DNA of 64,000 nucleotides from Rhodospirillaceae bacterium (GCA_022843945.1 JALHMR010000011.1:1-64000), one strand, 5' to 3'. Shown: positions 8,041 to 16,655, counted from the stretch's first letter. The notes: generated by a model from the sequence alone, not told the origin. Made by a program: numbers and translations.

Positions 8041-8066
8041 CCGGCAGCGGCCTTGGCCGCTGCCGG
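8041..8066 (+). terminator. Intercistronic hairpin (partial terminator or mRNA stabiliser)
   Basis: CCGGCAGCGGCC, TT, GGCCGCTGCCGG: a perfect 12-bp stem with a 2-nt spacer 9 bp after the tctC stop. The following CTCTTGTCC is only weakly T-rich, so partial termination or 3' protection of the tctC message is likelier than a full stop. Confidence 0.6.
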
Positions 8067-8157
8067 CTCTTGTCCTTCACAACCCGCGTTCCCTCTGCTA
8101 CGCAAGACTAAGACGACAACACGGCCGCTTGAAGCCGTGCCGACGGGGAACGCGCCT

Positions 8158-8631
8158 ATGAGATTTCACGACAGTGTGTGCGGAGCCGTGCTTCTGGCGC
8201 TGGCGGTGTTCATCTTCACCTATGCGCTGACTATCCCGCCCATGCCCGGCCAGCAATACGGTGCGGACGTCTTCCCCCGAATGGTGGCGATCGGGCTCGG
8301 CGCTTTTAGCCTGATGCTGGTCTTCCGCGGCTGGAAGTACAGCGCGCCCGGCACGCCCTGGGTGGCCATCGCCCCCTGGATGCGCGATCCGCGCACCCGC
8401 GGCAACTTCATCCTCGCTTTCGTGCTGACCATCGCCTACGTGCTGCTCGACGACATCGTCGGCTTCATTCCGCTAGGCATCGCCATCCTGATGGTGCTGT
8501 TCGTGCGTCAGAAGGTCGAATGGCGCAAGGGTGCGGTCATCGCCGTTGCCATGGTGGTGATGACGCAGTTCCTGTTCGGCAATCTGCTGCGCGTGCCGCT
8601 GCCGCGCGGCATCCTGACCGGGTTCTGGTGA
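8158..8631 (+). CDS. tctB: TctB-type small membrane subunit
   Basis: A 157-aa integral membrane protein with about four hydrophobic segments (LLALAVFIFTYALTI near the start, MVAIGLGAFSLMLVF, FILAFVLTIAYVLLDDIVG, AVIAVAMVVMTQFLFGN). This matches the DUF1468/TctB small subunit of TTT transporters in length and topology. GGGGAA precedes the ATG by 8 nt. It is followed after 4 nt by tctA, so the two are co-translated. Confidence 0.92.
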   Translation: MRFHDSVCGAVLLALAVFIFTYALTIPPMPGQQYGADVFPRMVAIGLGAFSLMLVFRGWKYSAPGTPWVAIAPWMRDPRTRGNFILAFVLTIAYVLLDDIVGFIPLGIAILMVLFVRQKVEWRKGAVIAVAMVVMTQFLFGNLLRVPLPRGILTGFW

Positions 8632-8635
8632 CGCC

Positions 8636-10129
8636 ATGGACGCGATAATCCAGGCGCTGCTGCTGATCGCCGATCCCTACGTCATCCTGCTGATCTGCCT
8701 GTCCTCGGCCTTCGGGTTGTTCGTCGGCGCCATGCCCGGCCTGACCGCGACCATGGCCACGGCGCTGCTCGTTCCCATCACTTTCTTCATGCCGCCGCTG
8801 CCGGCCATGGCGGTGATCGTCACCACGAGCTGCATGGCGATCTTCGCCGGCGATATCCCGGGAGCGCTGCTGCGCATCCCCGGTACGCCGGCCTCGGCCG
8901 CCTACACCAACGAAGCCTATGCCATGACGGTGAAGGGTCAGGCGGAGACGGCGCTGGGGGCAGGCGTCGTCTTCTCGGCCATCGGCGGCATCTTCGGCAC
9001 CATCGTGCTGGCGACCTCGGCTCCGCTGCTCGCCGAGGTGGCGATCAAGTTCAGCTCCTTCGAGTACTTCTGGCTGGTCTGCCTCGGCCTGACCTGCGCC
9101 GTGTTCATCGCCCTCGACGATCCGGTCAAGGGCATGCTCGCGCTGTTCATTGGCCTGGCTGTGGCGTTGATCGGCCTCGAGAACCCGGCCGGCCTGCCGC
9201 GCTTCGTCTTCGGCGTCACCGACCTGATGAGCGGCATCGAGATGATCCCGGCGATGATCGGCATGTTCGCCATCGCCGAGGTGCTGCGTATCGTCGCCGC
9301 GGCCACGACGCGTCTGCCGCCGGCGCGGGCCATCAGCGGCTCGATCTTCAAGGGTCAATGGACGCTGACGAAGAAATATCCCAAGCAGATCCTGCGCGGC
9401 TCGACCATCGGCGTGCTGATCGGGGCGTTGCCGGGCGCGGGTGCCGACATCGCCTCGTGGATCACCTACGCCACAGCCAAGAAGTTCTCCAAGGAGCCGG
9501 AGAAGTTCGGCACCGGCCATGTCGAGGGCATCGTCGAGAGTGGTGCCGCCAACAACGCGGCGGTCAGCGGCGCCTGGATCCCGGCGCTGGTCTTCGGCAT
9601 TCCCGGCGATTCAATCACCGCCATCGTCATCGGCGTGCTCTATCTCAAGAACATCATTCCCGGACCGATGGTCTTCGTGAACCAGCCGGCGATCGTCACC
9701 GGCATCTTCGCCCTGTTCTTCCTCGCCAACCTGATCCTGATCCCCTTCGGCTGGCTGGCCATCAAGTCGGCCAAGCACATCCTTGCCGTGCCGCGCGAGA
9801 TCCTGATGCCGATCGTGCTGCTGTTCTGCATCGTCGGCGCCTTCGCCGTGACCAACAGCCCCTTCGCCATCGGCGTCATGCTGGCCTTCGGCCTGATCGG
9901 CTTCCTGATGGAGGAGCACGGCTTCCCGGTGGCGCCGGTGATCCTCGGCATCATCCTGGGGCCGATGCTCGAGCAGAACTTCGTTACCTCGATGATCAAG
10001 TCTGACGGCTCGTTCCTCGGCTTCTTCAACCGGCCGATCGCCGCCGGGCTGGGCGTGGTCACGCTGGCCGTGTGGGGCGTGATGCTGCTGCGCGGTCTCA
10101 AGGCCATCCGGGTGCCCCAGACGGCTTAA
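8636..10129 (+). CDS. tctA: TctA-type large membrane subunit
   Basis: A 497-aa polytopic permease of the TctA family, the translocating subunit of the TTT transporter. Recognisable family segments include GLFVGAMPGLTATMATALL (about 24-42), SSAFG, the second GALPGAGADIASWITYA repeat (about 263-279), NNAAVSGAWIPALVFGIPGD, and long hydrophobic helices throughout. The length is typical (about 500 aa). It lies 4 nt after tctB and completes the tctCBA operon. Confidence 0.95.
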   Translation: MDAIIQALLLIADPYVILLICLSSAFGLFVGAMPGLTATMATALLVPITFFMPPLPAMAVIVTTSCMAIFAGDIPGALLRIPGTPASAAYTNEAYAMTVKGQAETALGAGVVFSAIGGIFGTIVLATSAPLLAEVAIKFSSFEYFWLVCLGLTCAVFIALDDPVKGMLALFIGLAVALIGLENPAGLPRFVFGVTDLMSGIEMIPAMIGMFAIAEVLRIVAAATTRLPPARAISGSIFKGQWTLTKKYPKQILRGSTIGVLIGALPGAGADIASWITYATAKKFSKEPEKFGTGHVEGIVESGAANNAAVSGAWIPALVFGIPGDSITAIVIGVLYLKNIIPGPMVFVNQPAIVTGIFALFFLANLILIPFGWLAIKSAKHILAVPREILMPIVLLFCIVGAFAVTNSPFAIGVMLAFGLIGFLMEEHGFPVAPVILGIILGPMLEQNFVTSMIKSDGSFLGFFNRPIAAGLGVVTLAVWGVMLLRGLKAIRVPQTA

Positions 10130-10179
10130 AGACCGGGCCACCTGAGCCCGCCGATACCGCAAGCGGAGCGCGCCAGCCC

Positions 10180-10204
10180 GGAACCGGCGCCCGGCCGAGC
10201 CGTT
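10180..10204 (+). promoter_or_regulatory. EcfG-type stress promoter
   Basis: GGAAC (10180-10184), 16 nt, CGTT (10201-10204): an exact match to the alphaproteobacterial general-stress sigma consensus, 38 bp upstream of the ATG at 10243. The spacing gives a short leader containing the GGGAG ribosome-binding site. Confidence 0.7.
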
Positions 10205-10242
10205 GATCTCCCGTACCTCTTATTTGCGGGAGCAACACATCC

Positions 10243-10506
10243 ATGTCCGATAAGCAGCAGAACCCGAATCAGCAGCAGAATCCCAACCAGCAGAATCCAG
10301 GCCAGCAGCAGCAGCGCCCCGACCAGGCCCGCTCGCAGCCCGGCCAGAATCCGGGCATGCCGGGCAAGGGTCCCGAAGGCGACGACCGCGCCAATAACAG
10401 CCCGGACCAGCGCCAAGGCGGCCAGGGTCAGAAGCAGGGCCAGAAGCCGGGCGAGCGCGCCAGCCAGGGTAATCCCAGCAGTCCCGACCGGACTGGCAAC
10501 AAGTAA
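10243..10506 (+). CDS. Gln/Pro/Asn/Gly-rich disordered small protein
   Basis: An 87-aa very hydrophilic protein made of N-P-N-Q-Q and P-G-Q type stretches (MSDKQQNPNQQQNPNQQNPG) and no predicted secondary structure or membrane segment. GGGAG lies about 9 nt before the ATG. It is probably an intrinsically disordered stress or desiccation protein; the evidence for stress is the EcfG-type promoter at 10180. I know no named family for it. Confidence 0.8.
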   Translation: MSDKQQNPNQQQNPNQQNPGQQQQRPDQARSQPGQNPGMPGKGPEGDDRANNSPDQRQGGQGQKQGQKPGERASQGNPSSPDRTGNK

Positions 10507-10522
10507 CAGGGCAAAACGATCC

Positions 10523-10569
10523 GGTGGGCGTGTCAGCGCCGTCTATCGACGCGCCTGAACACGCCCACC
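10523..10569 (-). terminator. Inverted repeat at the 3' end of the methyltransferase gene
   Basis: GGTGGGCGTGT (10523-10533) and ACACGCCCACC (10559-10569) are perfect 11-bp complements around a 25-nt loop, overlapping the last codons of the minus-strand gene. Read on the minus strand it is followed by CGGATCGTTTTG, so it may terminate that transcript, and the convergent one too. Confidence 0.45.
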
Positions 10570-11828
10570 AATTCCAGATGGCTTGACCACAGGAACTGGT
10601 CGACTGGCGTCACCGCCTCCAGGCGGTAGCCGCCGGCGATCAGCGTTTGCGCGTCGCGCACGAAGGTCGCGGGATTGCACGATACCGCGAGCGCCAGTTT
10701 CACGTTTGATTGCGCCAGCGCGCGTGCCTGTTCGGCCGCCCCTTCGCGCGGCGGGTCGAAGATCACCGCGTCAAAGGCGTCGAGTTCCTCGCCGGTCAGC
10801 GGCCGCCGGTGGAGATCGCGCCGCTGGGCGCGCAGCTGCGGGCCGAGCCCCGAACGTCGCGCGGCTTGGTCGAGGGCCGCGATCGCCTCGGCGTTGCGGT
10901 CGGCGGCATAAATCTGACGGCCGCTGGCCAACGGCAGGGCGATGGCACCGGCGCCGGCGAACAGATCGGCGACACGCCTGGCCTTGCCGAGACCAGTCGT
11001 CACCGCCTCAAGGATCGCCTCCTCGCCCTCGCGGCTGGCCTGCAGGAAAGCGCCCGGCGGCAGGTCGACGGCGACACCGCCGAAGGAGACCCGCAACGGG
11101 CTGCGCTGCATCACGATCTCGGGCGTTGCGTGCGGACCGGGCCGCACGGCAACGCGCGCCAGTCCGGCCTCGGCGGCCCAACGCACCAGGGCATCGCGAC
11201 TCCGGGCGTCGAGCGCCGGGGCTCGGGTCAGCACGATCTCGCTGCCGGCCTCGCCCGCCGTGGCCAGAACATCGAAGGCCGCTTGCGGCCAGAGGCCGGC
11301 GAACCATCGGCGCAGCTCCGGCAGCAGCGCTTCGAGCGCCGGCACCAGCACCGGACAGGGGCCGATATCCACGGCCTCGTGGCTGGCGCGGACATGAAAG
11401 CCGACCAGCGCCTGCCGGTTGGCGACGCGCACCAGGAACTCGGCGCGGCGACGCGCCCCGGGCGGCGTGCGGGCGAGCGGCTGCATCGTGAAGCCGGAGA
11501 GATTGCCCCGCGCCAGCGTCGTTGCCAGCGCTTCGATCTTCCATGTCGCGTAGGCCCCGTCAGCCAGATGCTGCAGCGCGCAGCCGCCGCATTTCCCGGG
11601 CCCGAAATGCGGGCAGGGCGGGGCGGCGTGGGCGGGACCGCGGGCCAGCCATTCGACCGGCAGGGCGCGCTCGGCGTTCAGCCGTTTGGCGCGGACCCGG
11701 TCGCCGGGCGCGGTATGCGAGACGAAGAGCGGCACGCCGTCGATCGCGGCCCCTTCCGGCGCCACGCCGATGCCGTCGCCCTGGGCGCCCAGCGCCGTGA
11801 TCTCCAGCTCGATGAGGTCAGCATCCAT
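10533..11828 (-). CDS. RlmD/TrmA-family RNA uracil-5-methyltransferase
   Basis: A 431-aa class I RNA m5U methyltransferase. It has an N-terminal TRAM-like beta region (LIELEITALGAQGDGIG), a 4Fe-4S Cys cluster (C72, C80, C83 in CPHFGPGKCGGC, with a further Cys near 157 in GPCPV), a SAM domain with DLFAGAGAIALPLA, the motif FDPPREGA, and the catalytic Cys in SCNPATFVRDAQTL. These identify the RumA/RlmD branch, which methylates 23S rRNA uridines; which of RlmC or RlmD it corresponds to is not decided here. It is convergent with the small stress gene. Confidence 0.93.
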   Translation of the reverse strand: MDADLIELEITALGAQGDGIGVAPEGAAIDGVPLFVSHTAPGDRVRAKRLNAERALPVEWLARGPAHAAPPCPHFGPGKCGGCALQHLADGAYATWKIEALATTLARGNLSGFTMQPLARTPPGARRRAEFLVRVANRQALVGFHVRASHEAVDIGPCPVLVPALEALLPELRRWFAGLWPQAAFDVLATAGEAGSEIVLTRAPALDARSRDALVRWAAEAGLARVAVRPGPHATPEIVMQRSPLRVSFGGVAVDLPPGAFLQASREGEEAILEAVTTGLGKARRVADLFAGAGAIALPLASGRQIYAADRNAEAIAALDQAARRSGLGPQLRAQRRDLHRRPLTGEELDAFDAVIFDPPREGAAEQARALAQSNVKLALAVSCNPATFVRDAQTLIAGGYRLEAVTPVDQFLWSSHLELVGVFRRVDRRR

Positions 11829-11884
11829 CGCCCGCGCATCATAGGGCGCGGCGCAGCATCAACAACCGTTACGAAGGAAAGCGC

Positions 11885-12721
11885 CTAGCTCGCGCGCTCG
11901 AGGTCGCGCCACACGCGGTCGGCCATCTCCTGCAGGCGCGGCATGTCTATCGTGCCGGCGAAGGCGTAGGCATAGCCGTTGTTGCGCCAGTGCACGATGT
12001 TGACGTCGCCGCGCCGGTCGGTCATCCCGGGCTGGTAGGGCGCGTCGGTATGGGCGATGACCAGGCCGACGAGATCGCCGGTATTCGACGTATAGAGGAA
12101 CTGCGCCGCCGGCTTGCCGCCGATGATCAGCAGCCGCCCGCCCTGCGGGGCGAAGCCGCGGCCCGAGAGATCCGGCACCGCGAGCTTGCGGTTGAGCTTG
12201 TTGCCGAACCACTTCTCCAGCTCGGGCACGTCCTCGGCGTTGAAGTCGACCAGCAGCTTGTCCTGCTGGGACATCGAGCTGGCATAGACCTGGTAGAAGC
12301 CGGCGACATGGTCGAGCCAGCGGTCCTGCGAGGCGATGAGCTGCGGCATCTCGCCGCGCATCGTCGTCGGGAGGGAGACGGAGTACTGGCCGGCCCCGTA
12401 GCCGACGACCAGCGCCGCGAGGCTGGCGGCCATCGCCCAGCCGATCACCGTGCGCGACGCCGCGCCGGAACGCTGGGGCAGCGAGACGACGTTGCTGAGG
12501 GTGCCACCACCGGCCAGCGACGCCACCAGGCGATCGGGGACGGGCTCGTGCATCACGTCGGCGAAGGCGGCGCGCGTGATCGCGGCGCTTTCTCGCATCC
12601 GCTGGGCGCGCGCGGCCACCGACGGATCGGCGGCCATCGCCGCTTCGATCTCACGGGCCGTCGCGGCGTCCACTTCGCCGTCGACATAAGCCATCAGCAT
12701 GACATCATCCACTCGGTTCAT
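11885..12721 (-). CDS. Membrane anti-sigma factor
   Basis: A 278-aa protein with an N-terminal cytoplasmic anti-sigma-like helical segment (MNRVDDVMLMAYVDGEVDAA), one membrane helix at about 92-112 (VIGWAMAASLAALVVGYGAG) and a periplasmic domain ending RVWRDLERAS. The VDGEVD pattern is typical of RsiW/ChrR-like anti-sigma proteins, but no HxxxCxxC zinc motif is visible. It lies 70 bp downstream of the ECF sigma gene on the same strand and should sequester that sigma factor until an envelope signal arrives. Confidence 0.85.
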   Translation of the reverse strand: MNRVDDVMLMAYVDGEVDAATAREIEAAMAADPSVAARAQRMRESAAITRAAFADVMHEPVPDRLVASLAGGGTLSNVVSLPQRSGAASRTVIGWAMAASLAALVVGYGAGQYSVSLPTTMRGEMPQLIASQDRWLDHVAGFYQVYASSMSQQDKLLVDFNAEDVPELEKWFGNKLNRKLAVPDLSGRGFAPQGGRLLIIGGKPAAQFLYTSNTGDLVGLVIAHTDAPYQPGMTDRRGDVNIVHWRNNGYAYAFAGTIDMPRLQEMADRVWRDLERAS

Positions 12722-12791
12722 CCTCGCGACCTGCCCGACTTCAGTTCGCTCTGCTTACTCTACGTTTGGCGAGCGGCTTTTCATCCCGCCT

Positions 12792-13331
12792 TTATCCTAG
12801 GCGCACCACGTTGTTGCCGGCTGTGTCGCCGATCACACGGGAGAGGCCGAGACGCGCGCGCGCCAGCCGGCTCATCACCGTGCCGATGGGAATGCCCAGT
12901 GTCTCGGCGGCTTCCTTGTAGGTCTGTCCTTCGACGCACACCAACATCATCACCACGCGCTGTTCCTCGGGCAGCTTGGCAATGGCCCGGCGCACCGCGT
13001 CGTAGGTCAGGTGCGCTTCCATCCGCCGCACGCCGTCGACGGTGAGCTCCGGCTCCGCCGCCTCGGCCGCCTCGATGCGTCCCTCGCCGGTGCGGACCTT
13101 GGCGGCCCGCCGCTCGTCCAGCCAGATGGTCTGGACGATGCGAAACATCCAGCTGTCGAGCCGCGTGCCCGGCGTCCATTGCTCGATGCGGGTGATCGCC
13201 CGCTCGCAGGCCGCCTGCACGAGGTCGTCGGCCTGGTCGGCGACGCCGGTCAGGCCACGGGCAAAGCGCCGCAGACGGGGCAGCAGCGCCACCATCTCGG
13301 CCCGGACCCGCTCGTCGAGCTTGCCCGTCAT
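12792..13331 (-). CDS. ECF RNA polymerase sigma factor
   Basis: A 179-aa sigma-70 family ECF protein with region 2 (LLPRLRRFARGLTGVADQA, then DDLVQAACERA and LDSWMFRIVQTIWLDE) and region 4 (LPEEQRVVMMLVCVEGQTYK, EAAETLGIPIGTVMSRLARA). I place the start at 13331 (MTGKLDERV, GAAGGA about 10 nt upstream) rather than at the in-frame ATG at 13391, because an EcfG-like promoter motif lies between them at 13360-13384. It forms an operon with the membrane anti-sigma gene. No phyR or nepR is present nearby, so this may be an EcfG paralogue or a different ECF group. Confidence 0.93.
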   Translation of the reverse strand: MTGKLDERVRAEMVALLPRLRRFARGLTGVADQADDLVQAACERAITRIEQWTPGTRLDSWMFRIVQTIWLDERRAAKVRTGEGRIEAAEAAEPELTVDGVRRMEAHLTYDAVRRAIAKLPEEQRVVMMLVCVEGQTYKEAAETLGIPIGTVMSRLARARLGLSRVIGDTAGNNVVRLG

Positions 13332-13359
13332 GCCCCAACGGTCCTTCTGTCCACCCGAC

Positions 13360-13384
13360 AACGGACTGGCGGCGCCGTTATTCC
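13360..13384 (-). promoter_or_regulatory. ECF-type promoter of the sigma operon
   Basis: On the minus strand GGAAT, 16 nt, CGTT lies 29 bp upstream of the sigma ATG. It differs from the EcfG consensus only in the fifth base of the -35 element. Autoregulation by the ECF factor itself is the usual arrangement. Confidence 0.55.
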
Positions 13385-13527
13385 GCCGCAATTCATCAAA
13401 TTCACGTTCATTGGCAAAGGCTTGGCCCGAAGTTGCGGGCCCCTGTCGCGACAGCCCGGGCCATGAAAGCCCAAAGCACCGGGCCTGTCATCGCTTTCTT
13501 TGGGGGCGCCCCGGCGCGGTGCGGCGC

Positions 13528-13938
13528 TTATGAGGTTCCGCGCGGCGAAACCGACTCGAGGGCCGCCGCCAGGTCGGCGGCGCCGAACGGCTTGCGCAGG
13601 ATGACGGTCGAGCGCAGCAGGTCCGGCAGCCTGGCGGGGTCGTAGCCGGTGGCCACGACGAACGGCACGTTGATCTCGTTCAGCCGCTCCGCCACCCGGT
13701 AGGCCGGCACGCCCAGGAGATTGGTGTCGAGCACCGCGATATCAGGCCGGTGATAGCCCAGGATCAGGAGCGCACCGGCCACTGTTTCGGCATGCCAGAC
13801 CTCGGCATAGCCGATGGCCCGCAGCATGTCCTCGATCAGCGGCGCGACAATGGTGTCGTCCTCGATCACGAACGCCACGCGCCGCGCCGTCTGTTCGGGC
13901 GAAGCGTCGGGACGCGGACGTGTTCCGCTGAGCGGCAT
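13528..13938 (-). CDS. Single-domain response regulator
   Basis: A 136-aa CheY-like receiver without output domain. Acidic pocket E26-D27-D28 (FVIEDDTI), phospho-acceptor D71 (VLDTNLL), Thr in VVATGYD and conserved K116 (LRKPF) are all present. It probably acts in a phosphorelay; a candidate partner is the HisKA_2 kinase at 15149. It stands between the ECF sigma operon and the kinase cluster, on the minus strand. Confidence 0.92.
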   Translation of the reverse strand: MPLSGTRPRPDASPEQTARRVAFVIEDDTIVAPLIEDMLRAIGYAEVWHAETVAGALLILGYHRPDIAVLDTNLLGVPAYRVAERLNEINVPFVVATGYDPARLPDLLRSTVILRKPFGAADLAAALESVSPRGTS

Positions 13939-14242
13939 TGATGTCTCGTTTCTGGGTCCCGGCCATCTTCTGATGTCCGCGACCGTCTCCCGCTGACCGA
14001 CGGGATTAGTCCTAAATTCCGCTTATGACTCAGTGCTTTGTTCACACTCGAACAAAACTATGTCGGCGATGACATGAAAATATCAACTCGGGGATACCCT
14101 GAAGTTTGCCCGAGAAACCTCTTAGTCGGGTCGTGTGCTTTGTGTGGATATCTAGGCCATACCATCGTGAGTGGTTTGCTCATCGGGCTATCACTAAATG
14201 GTTAGGGAGGGGGTTGCCCGTCGATGAGTTCTAGTTGCTGCA
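13939..14242. other. Intergenic region without recognised gene
   Basis: About 300 bp, clearly richer in A+T than its neighbours, between two divergent genes. It should hold their promoters, but I see no exact EcfG-type site, no strong palindrome and no credible ORF in it. Confidence 0.5.
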
Positions 14243-14557
14243 ATGCACCCACCTCGACCACTCCCATCGCCCCATAGCCGGGACGCCGCCGCCGAACGGG
14301 CCGCGTTTCCCGAGCATCGGCGTGCCATCGGCTTCTATAGGACCACCACCGAGGACGTCGCTTACTTGTGGCGGGAGGCGAAGCACTACATGGATAAGGC
14401 GGAGCGCCAGGCGGATCCGAAAGCTGCCGAACGCTTCGCGCATCTGGGGTGCGAATTTGCCGTCATGGCGGTGGCCCTGCTGTCAGAGCTGTCCGAGGCC
14501 GCGGCCGAGCTCGAAGCCTACATGCAGCTGCGCCGGGCGGGCGGGTCGCCACTCTAG
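14243..14557 (+). CDS. Small helical protein, unknown function
   Basis: A 104-aa soluble protein with mostly helical character (YLWREAKHYMDKAERQ, then LGCEFAVMAVALLSELSEAA). No motif or family is recognised and no strong ribosome-binding site precedes the ATG. Reading-frame codon usage fits the genome. It lies between response-regulator genes, so a signalling-related role is possible but unsupported. Confidence 0.55.
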   Translation: MHPPRPLPSPHSRDAAAERAAFPEHRRAIGFYRTTTEDVAYLWREAKHYMDKAERQADPKAAERFAHLGCEFAVMAVALLSELSEAAAELEAYMQLRRAGGSPL

Positions 14558-14595
14558 GCGGCGTCCCCGTCTCCGGGGCGGCAAACCGGGGCGGG

Positions 14596-14620
14596 TGAAC
14601 TCGATGATGTCCCCGTCGTT
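14596..14620 (+). promoter_or_regulatory. Weak EcfG-like promoter candidate
   Basis: TGAAC, 16 nt, CGTT, one mismatch from GGAAC-N16-CGTT, about 92 bp before the response-regulator ATG at 14712. It is listed because exact sites precede the neighbouring kinase and other genes; on its own it is weak. Confidence 0.3.
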
Positions 14621-14711
14621 AATCAGTAGTTTCTTCGCCCGCCGGCTGCTCGCCTGCGGCTATGCTCGATGATGCGCACGACCGCGGGGGTTGCGCCGGA
14701 AAGCAGGGGTT

Positions 14712-15128
14712 ATGGCACGTATCCTGGTTCTTGAAGACGAAGCGGAAATTCGCAGCCTGATGCGCGAGGCGCTGGAGGCGGACGGCCATGCCGTCAAGGA
14801 AGCCGTCAACGGCATGCATATCGAGGAGTCGGTGGCCGACTATCGCCCCGACATCGTGATCACCGACCTGCTGATGCGCGGGCGTGACGGCTTCGAGGCG
14901 ATCACCGCGCTGCGCAGGCAGTATCCGGGCCTGCGCATCCTGGCGGTGTCCGGCGGCGGCGGGGCGGTCGGCGTCGACGATGCGCTCGGCACGGCGACCA
15001 AGCTTGGCGCCGATGCGACGCTGGCGAAGCCGTTCCGCATTCCCACCCTGATCGGCGCCATCGCGTATCTGATGGGCCGACCGGCATCGGCCCGAGAGCA
15101 GGCGCGGGCTAAGGCCCAGCCTCACTAA
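14712..15128 (+). CDS. Single-domain response regulator
   Basis: A 138-aa CheY-like receiver, MARILVLEDEAEIRSLM, with acidic residues E8-D9-E10, phospho-acceptor D52 (ITDLLM), S80 in AVSGGGG and K106 (LAKPF). No output domain. The ATG at 14712 follows AGGGG closely and is preferred over the upstream in-frame ATG at 14691. It is convergent with the HisKA_2 kinase gene 20 bp downstream, which makes that kinase a plausible partner. Confidence 0.92.
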   Translation: MARILVLEDEAEIRSLMREALEADGHAVKEAVNGMHIEESVADYRPDIVITDLLMRGRDGFEAITALRRQYPGLRILAVSGGGGAVGVDDALGTATKLGADATLAKPFRIPTLIGAIAYLMGRPASAREQARAKAQPH

Positions 15129-15148
15129 AGTCTGCGCCGAAATCGGGT

Positions 15149-16291
15149 CTACACGGAGAAGGTCAGTTCCAGGCGCGTGCCGCGCTCGGTCTTCCACACG
15201 ACCTCGGCATCGAGCTGGCGGCCGAGCATGGCAATGAGCCGCAGGCCGGTCCCGGTTTCCGGCTCCTTGGGCCGCGCGGCCTGACCCCTTCCGTCATCGG
15301 CGAAGGTCAGCCGGAGGCGGTGATCGCCCAGGGACGTGCCGCTGATCGAGATCGTGCCGCTGCCCTGCGGAAAGGCGTGTTTCAGGCTGTTGGTCAGGAA
15401 CTCATTGGCGATCAGGCCGAGCGACACGGCGCGGTCATGGTCGATCGTGACCGGCGCGATTTCGGTCGTCAGCTTGATCGGCCCGGCGGGTTCCAGCCCG
15501 TGCATCTGGAAACGCGTGGCGCTCAGCAGCCGCAGATACTCCGCGAGATTGACCCGGTCGACGGCCTGGCCGGCGAACATGCGCTCGTGCACCAGGCGTA
15601 GCGCGTCGACGCGGCCGAGTATGATGTTGAGGTGCTCTCGCGCTTCGTCGCCGGTGACGCGCCGCTGCTGCAGCTCGATCAGGATGAGGATGATCTGTAG
15701 GTCGTTCTTCACCCGGTGCTGCAGCTCGCTGAACAGGAGCTTCTGCGTCTCCAGCAGCGCCTCGATACGGCGCGCATTGCGCTGCTGCTGGATCGCCGCG
15801 CCCAGAACGTTGGCGTAGGTCTGCAGGAAGTTGACGTCGGCCTCGCTGTAGGGCCGCTCGTCGGTGCGGTCGGCCTCCAACGCGCCGTAGGGCACATCCT
15901 CGCAACAGATCGGCACGTTGACCGAGTAGGTGACGCCCATCTGTCTCACGATGTCGCCGGGGTCGAACCGCTCCTCGCTGGAGACATGGGAGAGGACCGG
16001 CTTGCGGGTCTTGATGCTGAAGCCCGCCGCGGACTTCGTATCGCCTTCGATGCGGGTCTTGCCCGGCTCGGCGATCTTCCGCGGGATGCCGTGGTCCGCG
16101 CACAACAACAGGCCGTCATCCGGCATCTGCTTGAGGACCTTGGCGATCGGTGAATCGAGGCCTTGGGCGACCAGCCGGCATGCTTCGGCGAGGAGACCGT
16201 CGATATTGGAAGAGGAAAGAGCCCCGGTGCCGAATTCGGCGAGGGCCTGCTGCCGCCGCAGCCAGATATGGTCGCTCACTCGCGTCTCCAC
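15149..16291 (-). CDS. GAF-HisKA_2 sensor histidine kinase
   Basis: A 380-aa soluble kinase without membrane segments. A GAF-type sensor domain occupies about 20-168. The HisKA_2 dimerisation domain follows, with phospho-acceptor H192 in SELQHRVKNDLQ. The ATPase domain has the N box at about 295 (NEFLTNSLKHAF) and GTGLRLIAMLGRQL near the end. HisKA_2/HWE kinases often act on stand-alone receivers and, in alphaproteobacteria, on the PhyR general-stress switch. An exact EcfG-type promoter at 16323-16347 supports a place in that pathway. Two stand-alone receivers are encoded nearby. Confidence 0.93.
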   Translation of the reverse strand: METRVSDHIWLRRQQALAEFGTGALSSSNIDGLLAEACRLVAQGLDSPIAKVLKQMPDDGLLLCADHGIPRKIAEPGKTRIEGDTKSAAGFSIKTRKPVLSHVSSEERFDPGDIVRQMGVTYSVNVPICCEDVPYGALEADRTDERPYSEADVNFLQTYANVLGAAIQQQRNARRIEALLETQKLLFSELQHRVKNDLQIILILIELQQRRVTGDEAREHLNIILGRVDALRLVHERMFAGQAVDRVNLAEYLRLLSATRFQMHGLEPAGPIKLTTEIAPVTIDHDRAVSLGLIANEFLTNSLKHAFPQGSGTISISGTSLGDHRLRLTFADDGRGQAARPKEPETGTGLRLIAMLGRQLDAEVVWKTERGTRLELTFSV

Positions 16292-16322
16292 GCTGAGGCT
16301 TTGTCCTGGCCTAAGGTGTGGG

Positions 16323-16347
16323 AACGGTCACGAAACGGGGCGGTTCC
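16323..16347 (-). promoter_or_regulatory. EcfG-type promoter of the HisKA_2 kinase
   Basis: On the minus strand: GGAAC (16347-16343), 16 nt, CGTT (16326-16323), 31 bp upstream of the kinase ATG at 16291. Exact match to the consensus and correctly oriented. Confidence 0.65.
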
Positions 16348-16391
16348 GCGCGGAAGTCAGTACCGTCGCGGTAGGCAGTTCACAACGGCTT

Positions 16392-16655
16392 TTACTCAGC
16401 CTGGCTCAGGAACGCGTCGTAGCGGTCCTTGATCTCGGCGGGTGCCTGACCGTAGACGCGCCGCACCTCGTCGCCTGCGGTCCGATCGACGATCCACATG
16501 GCGCGGATCTTTCGGTCGAACAGGAGTCCCGCCTGGCTGCCGCGATCGAAGGCCTCGTCCGCCGACAGGCCGAGCAGCCAGGCGCGGTCGACGCGCACCG
16601 CCTCCTCGGGCCGGTCCTCGAATACGATATGCAGGCGGCGTCGGGCATTCGGCAT
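16392..16655 (-). CDS. Small conserved-looking protein, unknown function
   Basis: An 87-aa soluble protein starting MPNARRRLHIVFEDRPEEAV. The sequence is regular (RAWLLGLSADEAFDRGSQAG, then AEIKDRYDAFLSQAE) and the codon pattern fits the genome, but no domain is recognised. It lies between the HisKA_2 kinase and a secreted protein gene, all on the minus strand with gaps of about 100 and 55 bp. Confidence 0.65.
   Translation of the reverse strand: MPNARRRLHIVFEDRPEEAVRVDRAWLLGLSADEAFDRGSQAGLLFDRKIRAMWIVDRTAGDEVRRVYGQAPAEIKDRYDAFLSQAE

Noticed and set aside
13332-13391. Longer sigma-factor start at 13391
   Set aside because: It would put the ECF-type promoter (13360-13384) inside the coding sequence and adds an atypical 20-residue leader.
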